Assembly (NCBI GenBank): GCA_020746105.1
Contig: CM036617.1
Coordinates: 177,038,412 to 177,102,411, forward strand
DNA from: Trogon surrucura
Taxonomy: Eukaryota > Chordata > Aves > Trogoniformes > Trogonidae
Direction of reading: 5' to 3'
Length of the DNA stretch: 64,000 bases
Part shown: positions 13,542-25,774 of the stretch, piece after piece
Layout: each line of letters begins with the position of its first letter
Numbering within the stretch: the first letter of the stretch is position 1
Made by a program: the position numbers and the translations under genes
Notes under the pieces: generated by a model
What the model was told of the DNA's origin: nothing
Seen by the model: only the letters and a program-made list of their open reading frames with translations
The model's database searches: none

Positions 13542-14175
13542 AGAATCATGGAATCATAGAACCATAGAATGTTTGGGGTTGGAAGGGACCTCTAGAGATC
13601 ATCTAGTCCAACTCCCCTACCAGAGCAGGATCCCCTAGGATCCCCCTAGGCCACAAAGGAACTTGTCCAGGTGGGGTTTGAAAGTCTCCAGAGAAGGAGA
13701 CTCCACAATCTCTCTGGGCAGCCTGTTCCAGTGCTCCGATACCCTCACAGTAAAGAAATTTCTCCTCATGTTGAGGTGGAACTTCCTCTGTTCTAACTTA
13801 AACCCATTATTTCTTGTTCTATTACTGGGCATCACTGAGAAGAGATTGTCTCCTTCTTGACACCCACCCCTCAGATAATAAGGTCCCCTCTCAGCTGTCT
13901 GCTTTCAAGGCTAAACAGCCCCAGTTCTCTCAGTCTCTCTTCATAGGAGAGATGTCAAATCCCTTAATCATCCTTGCAGCAATCTGTTGGACTTTCTCTA
14001 GTAGGTCCCTGTCTCTCTTGAATTGAGGAGCCCAAAACTGGACACAGTATTCCAGGTGTGGTCTCACCAGGGCAGAGTAGAGGGGGAGAAGAACCTCCCT
14101 AGACCTGCTGGACACACTTTTCTTAATGCACCCCAGGATCCCATTGGCCCTCTTGGCCACAAGGGCACGTTGCTG
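13542..14175 (-). mobile_element. CR1 LINE, 5'-truncated 3' end, reverse orientation
   Basis: The + strand begins with the complement of a CR1 3' end (AGAATCATGGAATCATAGAA, then TTGGAAGGGACCTCTAGAG). Reading the minus strand from 14175 gives CR1 ORF2 C-terminal blocks: [45 protein letters not shown], then in another frame [47 protein letters not shown], finishing in the untranslated tail. At least one frameshift near 13930 separates the two open parts. Dead copy; about 630 bp remain of a several-kb element. Confidence 0.92.
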
Positions 14176-15011
14176 TAGTAAAAGACCATCCTACACCAGT
14201 AATGATTCATAGAGTCTGTTTTCAAATTAGTGAAAGAAATACATTATGTCTGGTTCTGAACAAGAATAGGGTGCATGTATGGTGGATGGAGGGGAGTAGA
14301 AACACTGTAACCTCCCTGATGGCAGAAAACCTTTAAACCTTGCTATTTAGGGTAATCAGGATACAGGAAGGGATTTGCAGTAGCTCAGAATATACTTCTC
14401 CATTCCTATTTTAACTAGAAAACTGTCATGTTATTTATATTAGCATTATGTATACCAAATCAATACAAGTATAATCAGCATAATTGTCCTTATGGGAAAA
14501 AAAAAATTATCGCAAAGAACAGGCATAATTTAAGATTTTCATTTAAACATAGCATAAACCCTAACTTTGAAATAAGAAGTGTCAACAAACCATACATCTT
14601 TAATTAGATATTCATTTATTTGCATTTTAAAAGAATGAAAGCTTTTGAGATAGTGTGTTTCTCATTTGAAATTTGTGTTTATAAGGATGCAGTGGCCTGC
14701 TACTTTCATATTGCTGTTTGCTCACAGCATTATCAAAACTCAAGCCTTTAAACTTTACTTCTTTTTCTCTAAAACTAGCGGTATAATGACTTTTGTTAAA
14801 AAAATGCAAGTTTTGTTCAATGCAGCAGGTTTTTTTCAATATAATACAGAATCAAAGAGGAAAACGAACTAAAATAAAAAAAATAACCTTGGCTTATTTC
14901 TAAAATATACTCCATTATCCAGAAACACTTGAAAGAAAAGTAATATAGAAATTAGTTGAGAATATTTTCTCAAATCATTTGGAAAAAAAAGCCAAAGTAA
15001 ACTGACTTCAC
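14176..15011. other. Intergenic DNA, nothing recognised
   Basis: AT-rich, with A runs near 14500 and 14876. No gene or repeat family recognised. Confidence 0.5.
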
Positions 15012-15098
15012 AATCATAGAATCACAGAATGGCCTGGGCTGGAAGGGACCTTAGAGATCATTTAATCCAACCTCCCTGTCCTGGGCAGGGACACCTAA
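15012..15098 (-). mobile_element. CR1 LINE, extreme 3'-end fragment
   Basis: AATCATAGAATCACAGAATGGCC followed by GGCTGGAAGGGACCTTAGAG and TCCAACCTCCCTG is the complement of the last ~87 bases of a CR1 element. It contains only untranslated tail, no ORF2 sequence. Very strong 5' truncation is normal for CR1 retrotransposition. Confidence 0.88.
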
Positions 15099-16374
15099 TA
15101 ATACTGTAGTTCATTTCTATTCAGTAGTAACGGATAATATTGTATTTGTTTTCTTCCTTTTTTTTTCCTATTTTTGTGTAATTTGTTTTGCGATGACTTA
15201 TTTGTCCTAATTATAAACTTCCATGCTACATTCTCTCTGTGTTCTTTCTACAGAGATTAGTGTCTGATAAGTTTTATTTGAAGTCATCAGAAAAATAGTA
15301 AGATGCCCTTTTTGGGTTTGTTATTTCCTAGTTATTTATGCCCTTTGCCTTATTTTATGAGTGCAACACAGCAGAAATATTTGTCAGATTCAAACAATAT
15401 TTTCTAAAAGCTTTCTAGACTAGAGATGCAGTGAGTCACTGAGTCACTTCTGACGTCTAAACACTCATCAGCAAAAATCAACCCTCTTGATTTTTGTTAG
15501 TCTCATTTTAAAGTTTCCTAACAATTCCATTGCACTGAAATGTAGGTGGGGGCCTGGGGGGTGCAGGTTAGGAAGGTTATTTTGGTTTGTTTTGGATGAG
15601 GTTTTTTGACAAAACATTGGATGGTCTTGCTATGGAAAAATAGAAACACAAAGCCCAGAAATGCATATATAATGACTGAATCCCTCCATTAAGAATGTAA
15701 GTACTAGAACTCAGACAATGGAAACATGTTTTTCTTCATTCAAAACTAGCCTGGTTTAATGTTCATCTTCAATCTATTTAATTTGCTGAACTAGAATCTG
15801 TTCATATATTTTAATGTGTTTTAATATAAAATATATGTATTTCATTTTTTAATAGATATGTATGTATATATTCCTTCCCATCACAGACATTTCCTGAGAA
15901 TTAGGGTAAGGCAGTAAAGACAAGGATTGCTCAGAGTGTCTCACTTTCCCTCCTGGGACCAGTGGATGCCACACTGTACAGAACAACCAGGTTTTTACTG
16001 CAGCTTATGTATTCTGGTACGCTAGCTTTTCCCTTTTGCTCCCTGCTACATACACTACTGTGATCCAGAGCTGTGGGGGAGGGAAATCTTGGACATGGAA
16101 ATGCAATGACAACCAAGACCTTGGGAAGTCACCTGTCCCTTCACTACAAAGAATACGGAGTGTGTGTGGACCTGACACACGGCTTGTTAGGCTGCTCTGA
16201 AGAACATTCACCAACACTGGCTCCAGGATTTGCCCTGTGTTCCCCTCCTGTTCTCCACATCTAATGAGTAGTTTTCCCTTGTATCCTACTTACAACTTCT
16301 TTATAGCAAGATGAGTTCAGTGTTGTTCACCGTGCTAGCAGACGTGCAGAATGTATGACCACTATCTTCTTCGG
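15099..16374. other. Intergenic DNA, nothing recognised
   Basis: AT-rich stretch including a TATA-rich patch around 15810-15870. No coding signal or repeat family recognised. Confidence 0.5.
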
Positions 16375-16620
16375 AACAACTTTCCATGTATTTGAAGACA
16401 GCTTTTACATCCTTTCACAGGTTTTCTGGTTTCAACACTAAAGAAGTCCAACTCTTTCAACCTGCTTTCATGTTTTATCATCCTTTTATTGTTGTTGCCC
16501 TATTTTGAACTCTCTTCAGCTTGTCTACGTGCCTAATGCAGTTACAGCATTTCAGATGAGCAGGTGAGGACTACTTCCTTGTATCAAGAAGAGCAAAATA
16601 CTTTTCATCCATGTCTTTGT
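16375..16620 (-). mobile_element. Ancient CR1 remnant (amniote-type), reverse orientation
   Basis: Reading the + strand, phrases typical of the complement of old amniote CR1 copies appear in order: a 'catgtatttgaagac' block, 'ccaactctttcaacc', 'tcttcagcttgtctacgtg' and 'catttcagatgagcaggtgagg'. Divergence is much higher than in the other CR1 copies, and no reading frame survives. Recognition is from general familiarity with the family, so the edges are approximate. Confidence 0.5.
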
Positions 16621-18786
16621 TCCCTTCTTTGTATCAATATCATACCGTAATTCATAGTCTGATCCTTTTGTACAGTACTTGGACAATTATTTTCCATTTC
16701 CTGTTTGAAAGTAGGATTTCATCTTAGAGAAATCATACCTTACAAATGTGAATGTTCAGCAGCAGAAGTGGGGAGGGGAGAGAGAGAGAGAGATGGTGAA
16801 GGGTTTTTGGTAAGTTCACAGTAAAAAAAGGCCCAACAAAAAATGGCATAATAACCTAGTTGCTTTAATAAGATACAATAAAAACTTTTAAGAAGCTGCC
16901 ATGGCCTTCCATTCATAATACTCTTATTCATTCACCTAGGTGAATAAGAATAATAGACTTCCTCAAGCATCCCCTAGGAAGGAACTTGGCATCACCTTTA
17001 TCCACAATGCTTTTATCTCATCAAAGACGTACGTGATACAGTCTTCCCTGTCTTTAGAGAAAAATCAGAAAATACATTTTCTTATTTATCACTTTTGCCC
17101 AGTGGTTTTTACTGTGTTAGGGTGAAGGATTCAGAAATATGTGCATTTTTTTCTTTTTGTAGTGACAAAAAAGGAATCAAAATAAGTATTCAGCTGGACT
17201 AAGAAAGAATTCACTTGCTTTCTTAACATCTTAAGCTCCATTAAGTTTCTGTCCTTTCAGAGGTCTCAGAATGGCTAGAGATCCAGGTAAAAGTAAGCAG
17301 TTGTCTTTGTAATAGAATTGCAAATGTTATTCTGGCTTCTAAAGTTCTCTTTCTTGCTCTTAAAGTTCACTTAGAGATTGTCAGGTACTGCAATAAATAA
17401 ATTCATTGGAGATGACATCTCTGCAATTTTACAAAATATAAGGATGATCTTTTTGTCAAACAGAGGAGATATGGGTTTGTCCTCCAAATTCTATAGTACT
17501 GCTGAAAGGATAAGCATTTCAGAAACTGGCTCATAGTTTCTTCTTTTTGGGCTTAGATTTCTGTATTAGCCATTGAACTTCTGCTGTTGAAAAAGACGCC
17601 AGAAGACAGAAAATGAAAAATTAGCATGTGTGATTATTTAATCAATTGTGAGGTGAAATAAGGAATGGAATAGTGCTGGGTTTTGGTTGAGGTTTTTTTG
17701 TTGCTTGTGTCTAGTGGCAAGGATCCTGCAACTTAAGTCTCATATCTAGTAGAATCATGGAATGAGGTCAGTTTATATTGTACCAGAATGTATAAAAATA
17801 CATAGCAAATATTAAAGCAAATACTAAGAATTAAATGGCATTATATAAATTAAAAATACACCTTCATCTGCAACATCAGCAGCATCAAAAAGATACTAGA
17901 AATGAATGCAGAGTGCCATATGACATAATAATAAAAATATGTGAATTGTAGTTCAAAGAGAAAGAAAAGAAAGAGAATTGTTAAAGTACAGAAGAGAATG
18001 GATAGTATAAGTAGGTTACTTAGATGCTCCTGTGTACAGTCCCAGAGTATAAAGGTAGGTAATAGATGTTGAAAATGAAAGAAAACACCTATCTTGTTAA
18101 GGATCCATTTCATTCTGATCCCTTCGTAAGAACAATTTTTCCAGGATGGAAAAAATCCTATGATGTATTTGTTTTTCACATCTTCTTGCAAAGCCACTAT
18201 TTTGATACTTCATCTCAGTTCTACTCATCCACACACCTACACATCACCATTAGCTCCATGACTACAATGAAAGGTTTAGCAGTAAAAGGGCTGCCCACTG
18301 CACCTGATCTGAGAGCTTTTTTTCTAGCAAGCAACGGTAACAGCACAAGGAACACTTTCATCCAATTCTGTAGAGCAGCATGATCAAATTATAGCTGGCC
18401 AGAGGACCGGGTATTTCATTGTTCACCTTGCTTCACATACCTCTGAACCATAACACTCTTTATGTATGTGGACGCATCCAGTTTTGTTAAAGAATTGAAA
18501 AAAAAAAAAAGAACCCCAAAAGAAAGCTCATTTCTGTATTTTCAACAGCGTCTCATACAGTTAGCATAATCACACTGTGATAGTACATTGGTCTCCCCAG
18601 GTAGCACCTGTTGAAGACTAGAAGGATTTTTATATTTTTTGGGACAGTATTTTTCTATACATGGTCTTGACTCAGATATAATTGAGCTGCTTCAATGCAG
18701 GCTGCCAAGATTCTTTGCTTAGGAACCAGAAATAGAAAATTACAACACAAGAGCTAATGAGCTAATAACAAAATCATTATTTAGCA
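16621..18786. other. Intergenic DNA with a short (GA)n run
   Basis: AT-rich sequence with an AG dinucleotide run at about 16779-16792. Open frames up to 115 codons (minus strand, 17850-18197) have no recognisable motif and biased composition (L/F/I-rich from AT content). Nothing else recognised. Confidence 0.5.
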
Positions 18787-19022
18787 TAAAATCATTAAGG
18801 TTGGAAAAGATCTCTAGGATCATCTAGACCAACTGTCAACACAGCACTACCATGACCACTAAACTAGATCCTGAAGCACCACATCTACATGTTTTTTGAA
18901 CACCCCCAGGGATGGTGATTCCAACGCTTCCCTGGGCAGCCCGTTCCAGTGCCTCATCACTCTTTCAGTAAAGAAATTTATCCTAATGTCTAATCTAAAC
19001 CTCCTTGGTGCAACTTGAGGCC
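18787..19022 (-). mobile_element. CR1 LINE 3'-end fragment, reverse orientation
   Basis: The + strand shows AAATCATTAAGGTTGGAAAAGATCTC, the complement of a CR1 tail. The minus strand then encodes the ORF2 C terminus, with blocks [20 protein letters not shown] and [19 protein letters not shown] ending at a stop near 18859. The terminal 8-bp repeat is eroded. About 236 bp remain. Confidence 0.87.
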
Positions 19023-20280
19023 TTTTTCTGAAATCATGTTTTAAAGCAAAAGACATTTTCCAACCTCAGTATCACTATTGCTCATGCAGGAATAAAAGTA
19101 ATTAAAATCAAAAGCATAAGGGATAAAAGCAGGACAAGCAAGATAGGTTGTTTTGAACCTAGGTATCTGTAATAGCACAAACAAGTATTGCTTATAAATG
19201 TTCTCAGCTGGAAAAAAAAAAGAGAAAATGGAACTGTAACATAGATTTTCTCCCTCAAAACCCATTCGTATTTCATTGTGGGGCTTTCTATGAACAGCTT
19301 TAGCTCCATTTGAGCCTATAGGTATCAAATACAAAAGAACATTTAGATAGGAGCGGTAGTACAGACGCACAAAAGGATTTTGGTGGCTAACATGGTGTGT
19401 AGGCTGAAATCTCAGTGTAATGTATTTGCCATTATCACTGTTCTGTGGGATTTATGCAAAAATAACATACTCGTACAGACTGGGTACTTTTAATAATAGG
19501 TTCAAGCAAATGATAGCATGCTTCAATCAAAAAACACAGTAAGTGAAGAAAACGTAGTAAGTGACTATATTCAGGCAGTTTATCTTACTAATACTCAAAC
19601 ACCCGAATTTGTTAAATATTTTTGCAGTGCTAAGATAACCTGTAGGCAATTTCTGGCATCATACTAGAAGGCTATCAGGAAAGCAAATTTCTGCAAAACA
19701 AACAAACAAGGAAGTACTAAACTTTCTTTCACTCACTGAAAGAAAATGTCAAACACCACAATACACATCAAAAAGAATGTCAGTACTTTCACAGAAGGCA
19801 ATATGATGTAGTAATAATGTAAGGAGTGTTGAAAGGGGACTGACTTTTGAAATTAAAAGAAAATGAAACTGTTTCTCCCTAAAGATAGGTATTTCCACTT
19901 CAACCATCTAGAACTAATATTAAGGCATCTTTTAAAGCACTCAAGCCCTGCAACATAGATGTAAAGCTGTAAGATTTTATAACTCTATCAAGATCCTTCT
20001 GTTCTCTCACTGAAACAAGAAAGGAAAATAGAATTCTGTAGGTGATGCAAAGATGAAGAGGAAGGTCCAGGTAGGTCACCGGGCAAAGCACGTACTGGTT
20101 CCTAAAATTTCCATTACATACGCTTTTTTCAGCTTGCAGAATGTACTCAAGCTCAGTTGTGCCTGTTCCTCAGCTTGTGTATGGAAGATAAACATTTTAA
20201 GCAGTGCCTACTCAGGAAGCTTACCTTTCTCCAGCAATGCAGGGAACATTTTCAATCTAGGCTACAGTTATGAGGGTCAG
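19023..20280. other. Intergenic DNA, nothing recognised
   Basis: AT-rich sequence. Open frames of 60-110 codons have no recognisable domain. No repeat family identified. Confidence 0.5.
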
Positions 20281-20411
20281 AAGGAGGATACGGGGAGCTA
20301 CAGGCCTGTCAGTCTGGCCTCAATGGTGGGGAAGGCGATGGAGTAGATTGCCTTGAGTGCCTTCACGTGAATCTTAAAGGACTTTTCCAACCTAAATGAT
20401 TCTACGATTCT
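20281..20411 (+). mobile_element. CR1 LINE, internally deleted fragment
   Basis: The first part encodes a piece of the CR1 reverse transcriptase (DTGSYRPVSLASMVGKAME), the region just before the catalytic fingers. The glutamine codon expected next is a TAG stop. At about 20346 the sequence jumps to a CR1 3' tail (AAAGGACTTTTCCAACCTAAATGATTCTACGATTCTA). Roughly 1.5 kb or more of the usual intervening ORF2 is missing, so this is a deletion derivative or two adjoining insertions. Confidence 0.8.
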
Positions 20412-20609
20412 AGATAGGAAGTATATTCACAATGAACAAAACAGTAATGTCCCCTGTTAACGTGTTAAAGGGAGAAGGCGCACTGCTGCTGACAAGTGCT
20501 ACATAACTCGGTACCTCACACCAAATACTTACTCATCCTTTTGTCCAGACAAATCTACATTGATACAGGCAGATCTTTTCAGCTCCCGATCAAGTCAGGT
20601 TCTTCTATC
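20412..20609. other. Short spacer between two CR1 copies
   Basis: About 200 bp with no recognised content between a + strand CR1 tail and a - strand CR1 tail. Confidence 0.5.
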
Positions 20610-21030
20610 CATAGAATCATAGAATCATAGAACAGTTCAGGTTGGAAAAGACCCTTGGGATCATCAAGTCCAACCATTAACCCTACACTACAAGTTCACC
20701 CCTAAACCATATCACCCAACACCACATCCAAGCGACACTTAAACACATCCAGGGATGGCGACTCAACCACCTCCCTAGGCAGTCTGTTCCAGTGTCTGAC
20801 CACTCTTTCCATGAAGAATTTCTTCCTAATATCCAATCTCAACTTGCCCTGTTGCAACTTGAACCCATTCCCTTGGTTCTCTCCCTAATGACCTGTGAGA
20901 AGAGACCAGCACCAACCTCTCTACAGTGTCCTTTCAAGTAACTGTAGAGCATGATGAGGTCCCCCCTCAGCCTCCTCTTCATCAAACTGAACAGTCCCAG
21001 CTCCCTCAATGGCTTCTCCATAGTTCCCTT
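20610..21030 (-). mobile_element. CR1 LINE 3' end, reverse orientation
   Basis: The + strand begins CATAGAATCATAGAATCATAG, a well-kept complement of the terminal 8-bp CR1 repeat. It continues with GGTTGGAAAAGACCCTTGGG. The minus strand carries ORF2 remnants such as ELGLFSLMKRRLRGDLIMLYSYLKGHC before sense similarity ends near 21030. Relative to other copies it has the 'aaccattaaccctacactacaag' tail type, indicating a different CR1 subfamily. Intact tail repeats suggest it is among the younger copies here. Confidence 0.9.
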
Positions 21031-22669
21031 TAATGATCTGAATACATCAAGTTTCTTAATTTCTAGGATTTCTGAACATCGTTTCAGAGTAAAAAGCTCC
21101 AAAAGAATAATCATCTTACACAGGTCCCTGAAACATTAAAAGTTGCATTATTCAGACAGTATTTCCTTACTTCTGGGTCTGGCAGTTCTCAATGATGGAG
21201 TACAATAGATCATAAACTCAATATGAGGCTATAAAAATGTATAAATGCAGGAAATTTAAAATTTTGCATTAAATTTGTTCTTCCACTGCAATAATTTTCA
21301 TGACTTCATTTCTACTTATTATAATCATAAAGATGAAAGGACATGAAAGGTGTGTTACATGCCAGACTTTGCCTCAGGTAATGACAATGTATTTTCCTCC
21401 TGTACTTCAGATATCTAACCATTTTTAAGAACATCAGTTACAACTTTGTTTTTAATTCAGTTACTAGTACTAGTTCTGTAAGTTCCAAAATGCCCTAATT
21501 ACTATCAGAAAATGCTTTCTATTGTGCTCTTCACTTCTGAAAACCATATATAATGTCTTTCACTTTATTCCTGTGGCTGCAAATATGGAACTCCTTTAAA
21601 ATTCTGTATCAGTTCAAAGTTATCTGTATGTTAACCAATCACTCTTTCAAACAATTTCGTGCATTCTGTTGCAGAAGTGTCCAATGAGCAAAGATCTGCT
21701 GTTTACTTTGAGTGGAAACAGAGATTTTTCCAAATAATGCATTTCTTCTCTCTGTTTTCAGGTTTTAGTTTGGACTTTTATAAGGATTTTGTGCCAGATT
21801 TCCCATTTGCATTGTCAGAAATCACACACATTGTTCATGATCTCTTAGAAAGCTGTCACTCCTTTTGCTTTTTCTTTTCTGGTTTTTCCCTATTACTGAG
21901 TATTGTTTTGTGTCCTGCAACCTAAGAACTTGGGTGTGACATGTCTACAGCAGTTCCAGATGATTTAGCCAGTATTATTTTAGTGATCATGTACATTACA
22001 GCAGGAATATCTCTATTGACTGTGAAAACACTGTAACCCAGTGTTGTTACGTTTGTACTCAAGAAGCACCCAAACCAAAATGGGTACTGCAGAATATCGA
22101 GTGATGTGTACACCTTCTTTACCTCAGAACCAGATCTGCACTGAGATGAAGTATTCACTCCACTTTCACACTTCTAAGGGGTTGAGTTGTAGCCTAGGCA
22201 TGGCCTATGAAGGGAACGTTGCCCATTGCAGAAGGCCAACTTTGCTTACTTTGGGCATCATACTAGCCTATCCTTGGTGGATCTTTCTCAATCAGAGTCT
22301 CTACACCAAGAAAAGCCACTATGGTATCTGTGGAAACATCTCTTAAAAAGTTGTTACGAGGACTGTTACAAGTACTGACAAAAAAAAAAGAGCTTACTCA
22401 GCTTTTCCACTGACATTCTTAGAGAGGAAGACCTATAAATGAGTGCACAGCATTATAAAGTGTGTAACATGTAGAGTAACACGGAGATTGAGCGGACACA
22501 AAGGCCACTGCTACGTCTGAGCACCACCAGAATACATTTCTAGTGAAGAAATAGAAGCCTCTGCTCTCACATTTACCAAGGATGTGAAGGATGGGGAGAA
22601 TAACAGTAAGAAAGGCTGTAAGGAAGCAGCATTTTCTATGGATAGACAAAGCAACAGCAATGAGCAGAT
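21031..22669. other. Intergenic DNA, nothing recognised
   Basis: AT-rich sequence with no gene or repeat family that I can support. Confidence 0.5.
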
Positions 22670-22759
22670 CAAAGTTATCCTTGGATTTGCAATGAAGAGG
22701 ACTTCTTTTAACCAGAATTGTATGCTTCCATATGACTTAACAGTTGTATAGAACATCAT
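22670..22759 (+). repeat. Diverged ~90-bp direct repeat, copy A
   Basis: Starts CAAAGTTATCCTTGGATTTG and runs to TATAGAACATCAT. Aligns by eye over its whole length with 23922-24008 in the same orientation, with roughly four of five bases the same (for example CCATATGACTTAA is shared exactly). Family unknown: it may be a low-copy dispersed element or a local duplication. Confidence 0.8.
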
Positions 22760-23921
22760 AAATTCTCTCTTTCTTCCATATTCCATGTCAATACAAATGC
22801 AGTCAGACCTTGATTACTATTAAAGCAAACAAGTATTGCAGTGAACAATACGTAGGTCTGAAACAATACAAAACAAAAGTGTAAGTGATATTCTGATAGA
22901 GACAAGAAGCACATTACAGATGCTGAATTTCAAGAAAACAATTCAAAGTAAACGAAATAATTTTATTTGGATTTTTTCCACAATGAGCATTTCTAAATAG
23001 TCAGCTAGATTTTTAAAACACTGTGATTTGGACGTAGAAACCCATATAAAGAGAGGTTGAATACCAGCAAGATGGGAAATGAAGACAGAAGAGCATGTTA
23101 TCGGAAATTCCTCCATCTTTCTCCTGGAAGGCTAGAAAAGTAAGCTGCTTTCCTTCTCTGTTTGAATTTAGTTTGGCGGTATACTGGTATGTCCAGTATG
23201 ACTGGGGCAGTCCAGGGTCTTATTATTAGCATCTGTTCACCTAATATTAATACTATTAAAAGGCCTTCCAAAAAGAAAGATTAAGCTGCTCTAAGTGGAA
23301 ATATACGTCATACTTTTTTGCCCGTGTGTTTTATCTTTTTGTTTTCCTTTGGCTACTGATCAGGACTGCCATTTTCCTATTACAGTCACCCAACCTGAGT
23401 GCATAACATGATGGTTCACAGCACTACTCACAACAGACCATAACCCTGTCATCCTGACCTCACGGGTTAGCAAAGACAATTTGCATGAATAATTACTTTG
23501 TCAAAAGCAGCTAGAGGCCTAATCTGTACTTAACTACCATCTCCATGTGATTGTTTTCCTAGTTTTTCCTTGAGAAAGAAAACAAGCCACTCACCACATA
23601 TGAAAAACTTGACTGCCCTGAATTCAAAGGGGTTCTAGCAATCTCTTTTACAGTTTACACTTGAAATTTCAAGCTCAGGGTTCTCAGTTAAATTGTTTCA
23701 GCTGTTCATCTTAAGAGCCACCCACTCATGAGTAAAAATGAATACTACAAAAATAAAATCCCGACGCGAAATTAATGAAATTCGTAACTCCCAGCACAAA
23801 ACTAGTGCTTTATTTTCAAGAGTAGCTTTTTTCATTTACTACCTTACTCTTTCTCCATTAAATAAATACTAATCATGGTGTTTATCCATACAAGTACTTC
23901 ATTCTCTGTTACGGGAATTTG
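22760..23921. other. Intergenic DNA between the two direct-repeat copies
   Basis: About 1.2 kb with no recognised gene or repeat. I saw no evidence that the homology between copies A and B extends into it. Confidence 0.5.
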
Positions 23922-24008
23922 CAAAGTTATCCTTGGATTTGTGACAAAGAGGAGTGCTTTTAAAAAGAATTATATTTTTCCATATGACTTAAGAGTATAG
24001 AACATTAT
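23922..24008 (+). repeat. Diverged ~90-bp direct repeat, copy B
   Basis: Partner of 22670-22759, with the same start (CAAAGTTATCCTTGGATTTG) and end (TATAGAACATTAT). Its last 14 bases form the first unit of a three-copy tandem array that continues to 24036; copy A lacks that expansion. Confidence 0.8.
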
Positions 24009-24036
24009 GTATAGAACATTATGTATAGAACATAAT
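23995..24036. repeat. Three-copy 14-bp tandem repeat
   Basis: GTATAGAACATTAT at 23995-24008, again at 24009-24022, and GTATAGAACATAAT (one change) at 24023-24036. It overlaps the end of direct-repeat copy B. Confidence 0.9.
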
Positions 24037-25311
24037 GAAGCAGGCAGAAATCCATATATATTTAATTAAGTCTACCAATCTGTAAATCTTACAGCATTCA
24101 CCTTTAATTGTGTTCATTATATAGTTGATTGTGTCTGATACCGCTAGTTTTCTAGACTTAGTATATGCTGTAAATAGTGTTGCCCATGGCAAAGGTCTCC
24201 TGTGCAGTATTCAGGTCTCCCTGCAGCACTCATGTCAGTAGATTTGTGGTTGTCCTGCACCATAACCGAAAAAAAAAAAAAGACACTGAAAACTAAACTT
24301 TCTAGTGCACACAGTTTTTCTAAATTTAGAAACGCGTTCAGAAAAGCTGACTGGATACAGCGTGATAGCTGTGTCCCATATGAAATTATCCACTTCAAAT
24401 GCTGATAATGTGTACAAAATGTCTTGCTATGTTAAATCCTTTTTGGGGTTAAAAAAGTGCAACAAAAATACGAAGGCAGGATTTATTCCAAAGCCTGCTA
24501 ATGATATTTGCAAAGAGCCTTTATGAGTCAGAATGCAAAGTTTGCTCCGTGGTGGCTTAATTTGCCAGCCAAGAAGTGCTCTCAAGCTCTGCTAATCAAA
24601 AGATTGAAATGCAGCCTTTGGGATCAGGCTGAGCCTATTACTCAAAAGCTGAAAGAATTTAGTTGAGTTGCCAGACCAACCTTAGAATCTTTCTTCCAAA
24701 ATACAGTTAGTTTTTACGCTTTGCCACTCCAGTAGGGTGAAATCTCAGCACAAGGCAAGACAGATTAGACATGCAAATACCTGTTTATAATACAGACAGG
24801 TAGGTGTGTCTCTTTGACAGTTCTGGAAAATTACCATGGTTTCCAAGGGCCTTATGGACTTCAGAATCCTGTTGCTGAATATACCATAATCTAGTTATTT
24901 AAAGGTTAGATGACAAATCAGTGAGACAGTTGGCTGCATCAAGAACTTTTTTTTTTCAAAAGGATGTTTCCTAAAGAAATTGTTTTATTATCATCTTCCA
25001 AGATAATTTCTTGTCTTGCCTTGTTTAGGAAATCAGAAAAATCAGACATCTTTCCTCTTACTTGTTGTCTCACCCAATCACATATAAATGTCCTTCAAAA
25101 CACTCCTAGTGTATGTATTAAATTATGCCTCAACCTCTTGATAGTTCATGGCTACCAGTTGCAAAGTCTTCCTTTGGATGCTCTTTGTTTCTTCAACAGT
25201 GCAAAACTAATCAAATTTGCATTAGCAGTACTATTAACATACTCTGCAGGGAAACATATATAAATTCACAGATATGCACCCATAGCTACACTTAACTGCT
25301 AGAATCAGGGA
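24037..25311. other. Intergenic DNA, nothing recognised
   Basis: AT-rich sequence with no supported gene. A T run lies near 24950. Open frames of about 100 codons lack motifs. Confidence 0.5.
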
Positions 25312-25774
25312 ACTGCTTGAGAGAGTCCAGTGCAGAACCATAAAGGTGATGAAGGGAGTGGAACATCTCCCTAATGAGGAAAGGCTGAAGGAGCTGGGTC
25401 TCTTTAGCTTGGAGAAGAGGAGGCTGAGGGGTGACTTCATTCATGTTTATAAATGTGTCAAGGGGGAGTGTCAGGAGGACAGACCCAGGCTCTTTTCAGT
25501 GATGTCCAATGACAGGACAAGGGGCAATGGCTTCAAGCTGGAACATAGGAGGTTCCACAAAAATATTAGGAAAAACTCTTTCACTGTGAGGGTGACAGAG
25601 CACTGGAACAGGCTGCCCAGGGAGGTTGTGGAGTCTCCTTCTTTGGAGACATTCAAAACCCGCCTGGACGTGTTCCTGTGCGCTCTACTGTAGGTGATCC
25701 TGCTCTGGCGGGGAGGCTGGGCTAGATGATCTTTTGAGGTCCCTTCCAACCCCTGACATTGTGTGATTCTGTGA
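25312..25774 (+). mobile_element. CR1 LINE 3' end, forward orientation
   Basis: The + strand is open for 115 codons (25346-25693) and reads as CR1 ORF2 C terminus. Blocks include [37 protein letters not shown] and [20 protein letters not shown], ending in a natural stop after DVFLCALL. The 3' tail follows (GATGATCTTTTGAGGTCCCTTCCAACCCC) and ends in GTGTGATTCTGTG. It meets another CR1 tail to tail at about 25774. Confidence 0.92.

Noticed and set aside
13635-14160. Open frames with RNGFKLEQ and LVRPHLEYC motifs on the minus strand
   Set aside because: These are CR1 ORF2 remnants, reported as part of the mobile element and not as host genes.
17745-17770. AGAATCATGGAATGAGG as a CR1 tail fragment
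   Set aside because: Only about a dozen bases resemble the tail and no further CR1 sequence follows, so chance is likely.
18066-18383. 105-codon + strand open frame, with a 115-codon frame opposite
   Set aside because: No recognisable domain, no adjacent splice structure, and composition tracks local AT content.
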